Below the pieces are notes generated by a model. It was not told the origin of the DNA. It saw only the letters and a list, made by a program, of their open reading frames with translations, and searched no databases. From Planctomycetaceae bacterium (GTDB lineage Bacteria; Planctomycetota; Planctomycetia; Pirellulales; Thermoguttaceae), in assembly GCA_003509805.1 (NCBI GenBank), contig DOMV01000327.1:1-8168 (forward strand): a stretch of 8,168 nt of DNA, written 5' to 3'. Positions 1 through 6,416 of this stretch are shown here, one piece after another. Position 1 is the stretch's first letter, and every line of letters starts with the position of its first letter. Both the position numbers and the translations under genes were made by a program.

Positions 1-220
1 GACAGGGCAAGCCGTTCGGCCACGCGTATCCATTCCATCAACGATTTTCGGGGCGAACGGGGCGTCGTAATTTCCGTGCGCATCGCATTGCACGACGCCG
101 AAATATCCGATCAGGAACCATCGGAATAGAGTTCAAGACTTCCGTGATTTCGACGCCCATCGGGACGTAGCCCTTGTCGCACTCACTTGCTATAAGACCT
201 TTGTAAGTATCCTGTTGCAC
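1..220 (-). pseudogene. Unrecognised partial ORF, apparently frameshifted
   Basis: Two minus-strand frames look coding and join end to end. One runs from a GTG at 218-220 and reads QQDTYKGLIASECDKGYVPM, then GVEITEVLNSIP. Near 120-135 its sequence loses protein-like character (Arg-rich). A +1 frame opens there, after a TGA at 133-135, and reads WFLIGYFGVVQCDAHGNYDA followed by PFAPKIVDGMDTRGR to the window edge. A single frameshift near base 125 would give one continuous protein that continues beyond base 1. I do not recognise the family. The beginning (YK, L, ASEC) resembles a second fragment read from the minus strand near 6417-6460, so this may be the 5' end of a repeated gene. It could also be chance open sequence, and confidence is low. 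Confidence 0.3.
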
Positions 221-275
221 GTTGCGTTCGAGCGGCGGGAGAGTGTTCGCGGAAACCGTTTCAGGCCGTTTACGG
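174..275. repeat. Diverged direct repeat, copy A
   Basis: This stretch aligns by eye with 6417-6519 in the same orientation. Block 1 (174-191 against 6417-6434) matches at 15 of 18 bases. Block 2 (226-275 against 6470-6519) matches at 39 of 50, ending in 14 identical bases, TCAGGCCGTTTACG, plus G. The stretch between the blocks is weaker and needs a one-base gap. On the minus strand both copies read a short peptide with YK, L and ASEC in common. The copy abuts the recombinase remnant that starts near 256. Confidence 0.5.
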
Positions 276-420
276 TATATACCGGGCGACCTGTGTCGAA
301 AAGGAGTACGATGCGGAAACCGCCCGGATTATCCTCGGCCACAAGCACGTCGACACGACGTTCATCTCTATCGAACGGGACAACGAAAAGGCGCGGGAGG
401 CCCAACGGAAAATCGGTTGA
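256..420 (+). pseudogene. C-terminal remnant of a tyrosine recombinase/integrase
   Basis: The frame ending at TGA 418-420 reads RATCVEKEYDAETARIILGH, then KHVDTTFISIERD and NEKAREAQRKIG. This is the characteristic end of a phage-type site-specific recombinase. The pattern is an Arg/Thr helix, then LGH carrying the box-II histidine, then an nTT-x-x-Y-x-ERD segment carrying the nucleophile. The nucleophilic tyrosine position is serine here (TCT at the expected TAT/TAC codon). The upstream catalytic HxLRH box is absent or unrecognisable, and there is no start codon. The frame is closed upstream by TAA at 193-195. What remains is roughly 50 residues of a protein normally near 300-400, so the gene is dead. 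It suggests that an integrated element once occupied, or still lies beside, the left side of this window. The 5' limit given is approximate. Confidence 0.62.
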
Positions 421-455
421 TGTCCGATGATTTCCGAGATTTCGATTCGATCCGT

Positions 456-486
456 GGGTGAAATACCGCATTTTCCGGTATATCCC
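456..486 (-). terminator. Candidate hairpin downstream of the AMP ligase
   Basis: On the minus strand ATACCG and CGGTAT form a six-pair stem around a seven-base loop, with GGG/CCC able to pair outside an internal loop. It lies about 50-80 bases past the ligase stop, where a terminator would be expected. There is no U-tract after it, so it may be only a stable 3' end or chance. Confidence 0.3.
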
Positions 487-537
487 GCTTTACGGTCTCG
501 GTGCCACGCCGTGTTCCCGGCTTTCATTTCGTGCGTG

Positions 538-2142
538 TCAGATTTCCATTTCCGTAGTAAGTCTTTTGACGGCCGCCAGATCGAGCTTTCCTGAACCGAG
601 AACGGGAATCTCTGCGACCTGCCGGAAATTATGAGCGGACGGAATCCAGAGATTCGGGATGGCCTCATGGAGCATGGCCTTGCAGATTTCCTCCGGCGAA
701 ATGGCGAGCTGTTTATAAAGAACGATGATTTTTTCCCCTTTCTTTTCGTCCGGGAGCGCCGAAACGGCAATTTGGGGACCGCCGTTTTCCTGCTCCGGCT
801 TGTGTTGCCGGGCGAGAATTTTGTCGATCACCTCTTCGATCAGAATATGCGGGACCATTTCCCCTCCGATCTTGGAAATCCGGCTTTGTCGCCCCGTGAT
901 GAAAAGGAAGCCGTCCGCATCGAGCCGGGCAACGTCGCCGGTAACGTACCAACCATCCTTGAAGACTTCGTGCGTTCGCTCCGGGGCGCCGTAATATCCT
1001 TTCATGACGGAAGGGCCTTTGACAAGCAGCATCCCCGGCGTGTCCGGCGGTTGTTCGGCGCCGCTTTCCAAATCGACGATCTTGACGCGAACATGATCGA
1101 GCGGTTTACCGATCGAACCCGGTTTATAGAGGAGACCGGCGCCCGGAAAACGGTTCGGCGGAGCACAGGTCGAAACGACGGGCGACAGTTCCGTCGTTCC
1201 GTATCCCTCGACGAGTCGGTGGCCGAATTTTTCCTCCCAGGCGGCAACCAGGTCAGCCGGCAGCTTTTCCGCACCGCAAATGATCGTGTGCATTTTTTCG
1301 AATTCCTCTTTCGGACGCCGCAGATACCCCTTTTGAAACGTCGGGGTCGTCGGCATGGTCGTGCAACCGTATTTGAGACAGATTTCGCCGACTTTTTTCG
1401 GTTCCAAAGGATTGACATGATAGAACATGGAACATTCGCTCAGGAGCGGCAGCCAAAGAAGCGTCGTGTATCCGAAAGAATGAAAAAGCGGAAGAATCCC
1501 GAGCAACCGGTCCTCTCGCCCGACCTGCAACCGATTCCGAAAATCCTCGACATTGGCGGCGACATTCGCGTGGGTGAGCATCGCCCCCTTCGGTTTGCCC
1601 GTCGAACCGGAGGTAAAGATGATCGTGAGCAGGTCGTTGGGAGAAAGGGTCGTCAAACCGAGCAGGCGTTCCAACAACGAGACGGGGAGTTTCGACTCGA
1701 TCCAGGCGAGCAATTTGTCTCCCGTCGTTATTTTTTTGGCAACATCTTCCAGGATAAGCAGATCAGCATTCAATTCGATGCCCGGAAAGCGTTCGATGAA
1801 TTTCCGGCTGGTGATAACATGTTTGATACCCGCGGTTTCGATACAATAGTTCAACGTATCGCTGCCGAAAGTATAATTGAGATTCACGCTTGTGCGACCG
1901 TCCAAGGCGGTCGCGATATTCGCAAGCGCACCGTAAACCGTTGTCGGCATAAGAATTCCGACATTTGTCTCGTTGCCGTGGAGCAGCCGTCCAAGTAATC
2001 GCCGAATCGCGAGCGCACGAAGCAACATGGTTCGGGCATCCAGTTCCTGGCCGGTGGAATCCGCGAATTTGACCGTATTCGAGTCTCGTTGCAGCAGACG
2101 GAGCATCGCCCGGGCCGGAATCATCATATTCGTAACGTCCAT
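538..2142 (-). CDS. AMP-binding acyl-CoA/acyl-ACP synthetase, Aas-type ligase domain
   Basis: An ANL-superfamily adenylate-forming enzyme of 534 residues from the chosen start. It is expected to activate a fatty acid with ATP to acyl-AMP and load it onto CoA or acyl carrier protein. Visible motifs, in order: the phosphate-binding loop FTSGSTGKPKG (about 176-186), GYGTTE (313-318), WYVTGD (398-403), the hinge segment GRQSRISKIGGE (417-428), and the catalytic-lysine motif GSGKLD (Lys 519). The sequence resembles the ligase half of bifunctional Aas (2-acylglycerophosphoethanolamine acyltransferase / acyl-ACP synthetase). The acyltransferase and MFS parts often fused to it are absent, so a role in lysophospholipid or fatty-acid recycling is inferred. 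Start choice: the frame is open up to a TTG at 2346 inside btuF, but no ATG occurs before 2142 and two terminators lie in between, so ATG 2142 is preferred. ATGs at 2127 and 2124 are alternatives; none has a clear ribosome binding site. Neighbours suggest a separate transcription unit from the B12 operon. Confidence 0.85.
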   Translation of the reverse strand: MDVTNMMIPARAMLRLLQRDSNTVKFADSTGQELDARTMLLRALAIRRLLGRLLHGNETNVGILMPTTVYGALANIATALDGRTSVNLNYTFGSDTLNYCIETAGIKHVITSRKFIERFPGIELNADLLILEDVAKKITTGDKLLAWIESKLPVSLLERLLGLTTLSPNDLLTIIFTSGSTGKPKGAMLTHANVAANVEDFRNRLQVGREDRLLGILPLFHSFGYTTLLWLPLLSECSMFYHVNPLEPKKVGEICLKYGCTTMPTTPTFQKGYLRRPKEEFEKMHTIICGAEKLPADLVAAWEEKFGHRLVEGYGTTELSPVVSTCAPPNRFPGAGLLYKPGSIGKPLDHVRVKIVDLESGAEQPPDTPGMLLVKGPSVMKGYYGAPERTHEVFKDGWYVTGDVARLDADGFLFITGRQSRISKIGGEMVPHILIEEVIDKILARQHKPEQENGGPQIAVSALPDEKKGEKIIVLYKQLAISPEEICKAMLHEAIPNLWIPSAHNFRQVAEIPVLGSGKLDLAAVKRLTTEMEI

Positions 2143-2224
2143 AAGATGAGTAAAATAGATAAGCAGAGCGAGTGTCGTGGCCGAACCGAATTGTTCCGCC
2201 AAACGGGATTCTACCGTATCCTGT

Positions 2225-2282
2225 AAAAAAAGGGTACCCTGTCGATACCCCGAGTGAGAGTAACATCGGGCATACAGGTACC
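2225..2282 (-). terminator. Rho-independent terminator, second of a tandem pair
   Basis: On the minus strand a long inverted repeat runs from GGTACCTGT (5' arm, ending at 2282) to ACAGGGTACC (3' arm, starting at 2233). The inner pairing is CCCGA with TCGGG around an A/C/T-rich loop, with a few bulges. Seven consecutive U residues follow (2225-2231). No U-tract follows it on the plus strand, so it acts on leftward transcription. It could instead be a leader attenuator for the ligase, but only 11 bases separate it from the preceding terminator, which leaves no room for a promoter. Confidence 0.75.
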
Positions 2283-2293
2283 GATCTTCAGAT

Positions 2294-2325
2294 AAAAAAC
2301 AAAGTCGGGCGCAGCCGCCGGCTTT
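2294..2325 (-). terminator. Rho-independent terminator at the end of the B12 operon
   Basis: The hairpin starts within the btuF stop codon TAA. Read on the minus strand, AAAG pairs with CTTT outside and GGCG pairs with CGCC around a GCTG tetraloop, with a mismatch and a bulge between the two stems. It is followed by G and six U residues (2294-2299). Its position immediately after the last uptake gene marks the end of the riboswitch-controlled transcript. Confidence 0.72.
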
Positions 2326-3271
2326 ACTCACCGTGCAGGATTTCAAACAGCTTTTCGACGAACAGGGGCGTCCTCGGTCCGGGAATCGTTGCGTAGTTTT
2401 CCGTCAAAACATAAATCCTTCCCGTTTTCACGGCGTTGACTTCGTTGCCCAGCGTCCTCCAGTCGGCAACGCAAGCGGCAACGATATCGGCTTCTTTTCT
2501 CTCCGACCCTGCATCGGAAGAATTTCCCGACCGCTTGACGACCTCGCTGATCATTAAATCGACGATCACGTCGGGGTTCATCGCCAATAATCCTTCGGCG
2601 GACATGTTCGGAAAGGCCAGACCGGTTGTTTCGGCGACATTGGTGCCACCCGCCCAGCGAATCGCATCCTGAAAATACGGACTTGTTCCCGCAACGTATG
2701 CGTTTTGAATCTTGCCGCTTTCCCGATCCCGGTCGACGCAGACCAAAACACGCACCGGCTCGAATATCGCGGATTTCGATTGAATCGCTTTCAATTTCTT
2801 TTCCAACGCATCTTTCCCCACCATCGCATCTTTCATGACATCGGGGCCAAAACGTTTGCCGATTAACTCATAGGACTCCAACACTCCCTCCATGCTTCGA
2901 TGGTCGAGCAAAAGAGTTTCGACTCCCAATTCCGGAAATTGCATGCCGCACGACTCTTTGCCGATCAGCATCAACACCAGATCGGGCTTCAGGGCAATGA
3001 TTTTTTCCCAACTGGTATCGTGCAAACCACCGATCTTTTCAATCTTTTTCGTTTCCGGTGGATACGTTGTGAATCTTGAATCGCCGACGATCCGGTCACC
3101 GAGTCCGATATCGAAAAGGACTTCCGTAATGCTCGGAACCGTCGAAATCAAACGCGCGGGCGATTCGACCCGTCGAACGGGTTGCTCCAACGTCGGAGTG
3201 TGTTTGCCGCATCCGCATGTAAGGCAAACAAGACAAGTCAATAACAGAAAACGAATAGCGTGATTTTTCAT
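2324..3271 (-). CDS. btuF: Cobalamin-type ABC substrate-binding lipoprotein (BtuF-like)
   Basis: Class III periplasmic binding protein, 315 residues, expected to capture cobalamin on the outer face of the cytoplasmic membrane and deliver it to the permease. The start chosen gives a short basic n-region (MKNHAIR), a hydrophobic core and a Cys cluster (Cys 19/21) suitable for lipid attachment. In-frame ATGs at 3298 and 3316 are alternatives, and none has a convincing Shine-Dalgarno. Family signatures: LISTVPSITEVLFDIGLGDR (41-60), then YPPETKKIEKIGG and ALKPDLVLM (N-lobe), YFQDAIRWAGGTN (199-211), MNPDVIVDLM (231-240), W271...AVKTGRIYVL, and PGPR (297-300) in the last helix. Siderophore-binding relatives share the fold. 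The B12 riboswitch and the permease upstream favour cobalamin. Its stop codon is embedded in a terminator, so it is the last gene of the operon. Confidence 0.87.
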   Translation of the reverse strand: MKNHAIRFLLLTCLVCLTCGCGKHTPTLEQPVRRVESPARLISTVPSITEVLFDIGLGDRIVGDSRFTTYPPETKKIEKIGGLHDTSWEKIIALKPDLVLMLIGKESCGMQFPELGVETLLLDHRSMEGVLESYELIGKRFGPDVMKDAMVGKDALEKKLKAIQSKSAIFEPVRVLVCVDRDRESGKIQNAYVAGTSPYFQDAIRWAGGTNVAETTGLAFPNMSAEGLLAMNPDVIVDLMISEVVKRSGNSSDAGSERKEADIVAACVADWRTLGNEVNAVKTGRIYVLTENYATIPGPRTPLFVEKLFEILHGE

Positions 3272-3431
3272 CGGATTATTTATCGCTTGCTTTTTCATTG
3301 GCGGGGAAGGATGCATTTCGAGGCCGTCGTTTCATGTATACCGAAGCCGGCCCCGTTTTCCGTTTTAACCGCCCGTTTACATCCGGGACCCTATTTGCAT
3401 CGGCGACCGCGTAGCCGGGAGCCTACCGCCC

Positions 3432-3446
3432 GTCGCGGCTCGCGAC
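3432..3446 (-). other. Perfect six-pair hairpin in the btuD-btuF gap
   Basis: GTCGCG-AGC-CGCGAC on the minus strand, a few tens of bases after the ATPase-remnant stop. No U-tract follows. It could act as an mRNA-stability or processing hairpin within the operon, or be chance in GC-rich DNA. The rest of the roughly 200-base gap up to the btuF start shows no gene or clear ribosome binding site. Confidence 0.3.
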
Positions 3447-3471
3447 CGGTTTCAGGAAATTTCAACAGCCT

Positions 3472-3665
3472 TCAGTATAATTCGACGGGAAGGCCGTAAA
3501 CCGTTTCGACGACATGTTCAGAGCGTGTTTCCGGCGTTCCGTCGGCAAACAAGGCGCCGTGCTTGAGAAACAGCAGCCGGTCGGTTCATCAGACACCACA
3601 AGTCCGGCTTCCTGAATGGCGGGCATCGTTCCGTAGCGGAATGAAAACCGTTCGACCTTGAGCAT
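3472..3665 (-). pseudogene. btuD: ABC transporter ATPase remnant (BtuD-type) with large internal deletion
   Basis: The ATG (3663-3665) shares its A with the btuC stop (TGATG), the usual coupling of permease and ATPase genes. The first 25-30 residues, MLKVERFSFRYG followed by a second strand ending in VVSDE, match the N-terminus of importer ATPases. Close to 3580 the sequence jumps to the family's C-terminus in another frame: DRLLFLKHGALFADGTPE, TRSEHVVETVYG and LPVELY, ending at TGA 3472-3474. Only about 65 codons remain of a protein normally near 250-260 residues. Walker A, Q-loop, the LSGG signature, Walker B and the switch histidine are all missing. The join also breaks frame: 194 bases is not a multiple of three. 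As written no functional ATPase is made. The lesion may be a genuine deletion or an assembly collapse. Confidence 0.85.
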
Positions 3666-4738
3666 CAGGCGTTCTTCCCGTTCAAGAGCATCAGGAGGAA
3701 AAACGGCGCACCGAGAAACGCGGTCAAAATCGAGACCGGCATGAGGCAGCCCGGCGTGATACTGCGGCCCGCGCTGTCCGCGACAAGGAGCAGCAAAGCG
3801 CCACCGACCAACGAGCAGGGAAGGACAAAGCGATTGTCCGAACCGACCAAAAGCCGAACCACGTGAGGCATGACCAATCCGACGAAACCGATGATTCCGA
3901 GCGATGTCACCAAAACCGCCGTCAACATGGAGGCGCAAAACATTGTTCCCAACATCACTCGCCGGACGGGAACCCCCAAAGCCTGCGCATTTTCTTCACC
4001 CAAGGCCAGCGCGTTGTAATTCCAGCTTTGCGAAACGAAGTAGATAATCGAAACAACGACGGACAGACTCATTACCACGACCGAGGGCCAGGTTGCCCGA
4101 TGCGTGTCGCCGAAAGTCCAATAGGTCATGGCGACCAGTTGCCGTTCGGTGGCGAAATACTGGAGCATCATGATTCCCGCCCCGTAAAACGCGCCGAGGG
4201 CGACGCCGACCAGGATGATCGTTTCCGTTTTCATCGAACGCCGCCCCGACAGCGACAAAATCAAGCCGGTTGCGAGGAGCGAACTCAAAAAAGCGCCTAC
4301 GGTCACCGAGCCTAAAAGCCATGAAGCGATACCGGTCGCGGCAACGGTTTCATCGCGCAGGAAGAGGACCAGGGCCGCTCCAAAGGCGGCGGCGCCCGAT
4401 ATTCCCAGGGTAAACGGCGAGCAAAGCGGATTGCGAAGGACCGCCTGCATGGTCGCCCCGGAAATCGCCAAACCGGCCCCGGCCAGCAGCGAGGCCAACG
4501 CTTGCGGCAATCGCAAATGATAAACGATGCGACTATGGGTTTCCGGCGCATCGTAACCGAGGAGAATCCGAACGACTTCCGTCCAGCCAATCCCGACCGG
4601 TCCGACCGTGAGCGCATGGAAAAACGCAAACGGCAACAGCACGAGCATTCCCGCAAACAGGAGCCGTTTGCGCCCGAGGTGTCGCCGATATGCGTCGGAT
4701 GCGGAATGTGCATTCATCGAACTGATCCTGAAAGCCAT
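3665..4738 (-). CDS. btuC: Cobalamin-type ABC permease (BtuC/FecCD family)
   Basis: Integral membrane permease of 357 residues, a normal length for FecCD/BtuC subunits, which dimerise to form the translocation path. Many hydrophobic segments are visible, the first near 26-45. Signatures: RLPQALASLLAGAGLAISGA (76-95), TMQAVLRNPLCSPFTLGISG (96-115), the cytoplasmic ATPase-coupling segment LGEENAQALGV (246-256), GIIGFVGLVMPHVVRLLVGS (281-300), and a C-terminal LTAFLGAPFFLLMLL. The start lies 21 bases after the DUF1559 stop. An in-frame ATG at 4717 has a better AGGA spacing and is a fair alternative. Its stop overlaps the start of the broken ATPase. The sequence alone cannot separate B12 from siderophore/haem permeases; the riboswitch upstream points to B12. 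Confidence 0.9.
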   Translation of the reverse strand: MAFRISSMNAHSASDAYRRHLGRKRLLFAGMLVLLPFAFFHALTVGPVGIGWTEVVRILLGYDAPETHSRIVYHLRLPQALASLLAGAGLAISGATMQAVLRNPLCSPFTLGISGAAAFGAALVLFLRDETVAATGIASWLLGSVTVGAFLSSLLATGLILSLSGRRSMKTETIILVGVALGAFYGAGIMMLQYFATERQLVAMTYWTFGDTHRATWPSVVVMSLSVVVSIIYFVSQSWNYNALALGEENAQALGVPVRRVMLGTMFCASMLTAVLVTSLGIIGFVGLVMPHVVRLLVGSDNRFVLPCSLVGGALLLLVADSAGRSITPGCLMPVSILTAFLGAPFFLLMLLNGKNA

Positions 4739-4759
4739 TGAAATGTCCCGCAGACGTTT

Positions 4760-5845
4760 CTACGGCGATACGACCGTTTCGCCGTCCATGCGGTTAAGGA
4801 GCCGCCGAAGCGTATCCAGGTCCATATCGGGCGACAGCATCGACACACGACCGTCCGTATAAACCGAATTCACGCCCCCGGGGTGCGCGCTTCGCAAATC
4901 GTGGAGTTGCCACGTGTTCGATGTCCCAAAAGGCAGACTGGCGGTCGCACACGAGGGAAACGCCCCATAAGGTTTTTGATTGATCGGGGACGCTTTGTCC
5001 TGTTTGAACACCAGTACATTGTAATGCTCTCCCCAATGACTCAAAAGCGAACTGCAATCTTCAGAGAGCATGATCGTATGGGAGGAGCCGTCCTCCACCT
5101 TTACGAAATCGACATACATCTCGGGTTTGTCTTTTCTTTGTATCGCCGGCATCACGCCGTTCGGGGCACAGGATTCCGTACAACCCGCAGCATACGGTGT
5201 CACCCCCTTGCTGCCGGCATAGTTTTTTTCGTGTGTACCATAGTAGCGATTGAGGCGTTCCGATTCATCCGAATGTGCTCCGTGAACGGCGACGTAATGG
5301 GTCCGCGCCCCGGTTTGGAAAGCGACAGGCAAGCCTCTGAAACTCGCCCTTTCGCGGGTAAATTCAAAATCTCCATATTGCGTATTGAATGCCAACATGC
5401 CTTTCAGGGGACTGGCCGCGGTTTTGGGATTACTATCGTAATCCGGGTCCGAGGCGGAGGGGCACAAGTAAGCGGGAACGACGGTGCTCACCAAATCGAT
5501 ATTGGTGGGCGATTGCAACCCATTGGCTCCGTCTTTGTCGAAAGAATCAAAAAGATCCGTCATTTCCAAATACGGCATGATCAACAATCCCCATGCGGGC
5601 GTGGTATCCCTATTGGTGGCGACCGTACAGATATTGAAATCGCCTCCGGGAATGAGACGCCCAAGCGTATCGTGCGCATTGTGCTGCGCTTGCCCGATTT
5701 GCTTGAGATTATTCGTACACTGCATTCTTCTTGCCGCCTCGCGGGCCATTTGCACCGCCGGAAGCAGGAGAGCGACCAGCACGCCGATGATGGCGATGAC
5801 GACAAGTAGTTCGACCAACGTAAAGGCTCCACGGTAACTGCGCAT
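4760..5845 (-). CDS. DUF1559 / PulG-like protein, first gene of the B12-riboswitch operon
   Basis: Planctomycete-type DUF1559 protein, 361 residues. The N-terminus carries the type IV pseudopilin signature FTLVELLVVIAIIGVLVALL (8-27) followed by the helix LPAVQMAREAARRMQCTNNL. This normally leaves the protein anchored in the cytoplasmic membrane, or assembled as a pseudopilin after prepilin peptidase cleavage. The globular part contains the family's NNLKQIGQAQHN, YLCPS and C-terminal HPGGVNSVYTDGRV (HxGG then DG) motifs. The start is well supported: AAGGAG (5852-5857) sits six bases before ATG 5845, whereas the longer open frame has no such site. The family's biochemical role is unestablished, with transporter or pseudopilus-like functions suggested. 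It is first behind a cobalamin riboswitch and 21 bases ahead of btuC, so a role in bringing B12 across the outer envelope is inferred, not shown. Confidence 0.93.
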   Translation of the reverse strand: MRSYRGAFTLVELLVVIAIIGVLVALLLPAVQMAREAARRMQCTNNLKQIGQAQHNAHDTLGRLIPGGDFNICTVATNRDTTPAWGLLIMPYLEMTDLFDSFDKDGANGLQSPTNIDLVSTVVPAYLCPSASDPDYDSNPKTAASPLKGMLAFNTQYGDFEFTRERASFRGLPVAFQTGARTHYVAVHGAHSDESERLNRYYGTHEKNYAGSKGVTPYAAGCTESCAPNGVMPAIQRKDKPEMYVDFVKVEDGSSHTIMLSEDCSSLLSHWGEHYNVLVFKQDKASPINQKPYGAFPSCATASLPFGTSNTWQLHDLRSAHPGGVNSVYTDGRVSMLSPDMDLDTLRRLLNRMDGETVVSP

Positions 5846-5870
5846 CTTGATCTCCTTGAGACTGCGTCGC

Positions 5871-5911
5871 CGTCCGGGACGTACCCTCATCGGCCACATG
5901 CCGTCCCGACG
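5871..5911 (-). other. Leader hairpin between riboswitch and first gene
   Basis: On the minus strand CGTCGGGACG pairs with CGTCCCGGACG (ten pairs, one bulged G) around a 20-base loop. It ends 13 bases before the AAGGAG ribosome binding site. No U-tract follows, so it is not an intrinsic terminator. It could be part of a translational expression platform, although no strand that obviously sequesters the ribosome binding site was found. Confidence 0.35.
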
Positions 5912-6016
5912 AAACGCATGCGCACAACAGAAAGGGGAACGATCCGGCGGAACGGACCAACGACTAAAGCGAAATTCGTCGACTTTCCATCTTCTCGTAA
6001 AAAGTCATACAAAAGT

Positions 6017-6221
6017 GCTGGTAGGTCTTCTGACTCCCGGCAAAGCGTCGACCTTCTCGATTCCCTGTGGAATCAATGGTCTAAAGAGCAATGACGCTTT
6101 TGGTATCTTTGCGAATACCAACCGATTACAGCGGCGAGGACCGTTCCGGACTGAGATATTAAAATCTGTCACCGGATTCCCTGTTACTCGCCGAAATGAG
6201 AACATTTCGGCAAACACCAGC
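6017..6221 (-). promoter_or_regulatory. Cobalamin (AdoCbl/B12) riboswitch aptamer
   Basis: Read on the minus strand, the conserved elements occur in order. The P1 arm GCTGGT (6216-6221) pairs with ACCAGC (6017-6022). A P2-like stem GCCGAAATG/CATTTCGGC has a four-base loop. The core CAGGGAATCCGGTGACAG is followed by GTCCGGAACGGTCCTCGCCG and CTGTAATCGG. Variable hairpins follow: TTGGTAT/ATACCAA, then AAGCGTC/GACGCTT enclosing GATTCC-ACA-GGGAATC. The highly conserved 3' end is GTCAGAAGACCTACC. Length (about 205 bases) and order fit the classical cobalamin riboswitch. It lies 12-20 bases downstream of a good promoter and about 170 bases upstream of the DUF1559 start, so it should repress the operon when B12 is plentiful. 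Confidence 0.95.
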
Positions 6222-6235
6222 CACACAACCGCCGC

Positions 6236-6263
6236 ATTGTATCACGGCAAATCTCCGGGTCAA
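6236..6263 (-). promoter_or_regulatory. Sigma-70-like promoter of the B12 operon
   Basis: Minus strand: -35 TTGACC (6258-6263), 16-base spacer, extended -10 TGATACAAT with the hexamer TACAAT at 6236-6241. Transcription would begin near 6229, just before the first paired base of the riboswitch, which is the expected geometry. Confidence 0.8.
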
Positions 6264-6416
6264 TAGGCCGTTCCCGGCAAAAATTTTCCTTTTTCCCGGT
6301 GACTGAGGAAAACCCGGCGGTGAGGGACCGTCGCGACCGCGATGACCCCCGCACCCCGGGAACTTTGGCGGAATATACCGGAAACGCGATGAAACTGCTT
6401 GTTTCGTGAAGCATGC
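6264..6416. other. Intergenic stretch without recognised gene
   Basis: This stretch separates the leftward riboswitch promoter from the repeat copy upstream of the rightward gene. It is rich in short C/G runs and small imperfect hairpins (for example TCGC-GACC-GCGA near 6330). Open frames here show no family-like sequence, and I see no RNA gene or transposon end. Confidence 0.4.

Noticed and set aside
631..1998. 455-codon open frame on the plus strand opposite the AMP ligase
   Set aside because: It is Arg-rich with no family motifs, and it lies antisense to a gene with all ANL motifs in place. Long antisense frames are expected in GC-rich codons.
2143..2346. N-terminal extension of the AMP ligase back to a TTG at 2346
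   Set aside because: The frame is open but has no ATG before 2142. It contains two intrinsic terminators, overlaps btuF, and reads as non-conserved sequence.
3575..3600. DEPT in the ATPase remnant as a surviving Walker B/D-loop
   Set aside because: It lies at the deletion junction, where the N-terminal strand (VVSDE) meets the C-terminal DRLLFLKHG in another frame. The resemblance is more simply produced by the join.
4883..5809. 308-codon open frame on the plus strand opposite DUF1559
   Set aside because: It has no recognisable motifs and is covered by the clear DUF1559 gene with a good ribosome binding site on the other strand.
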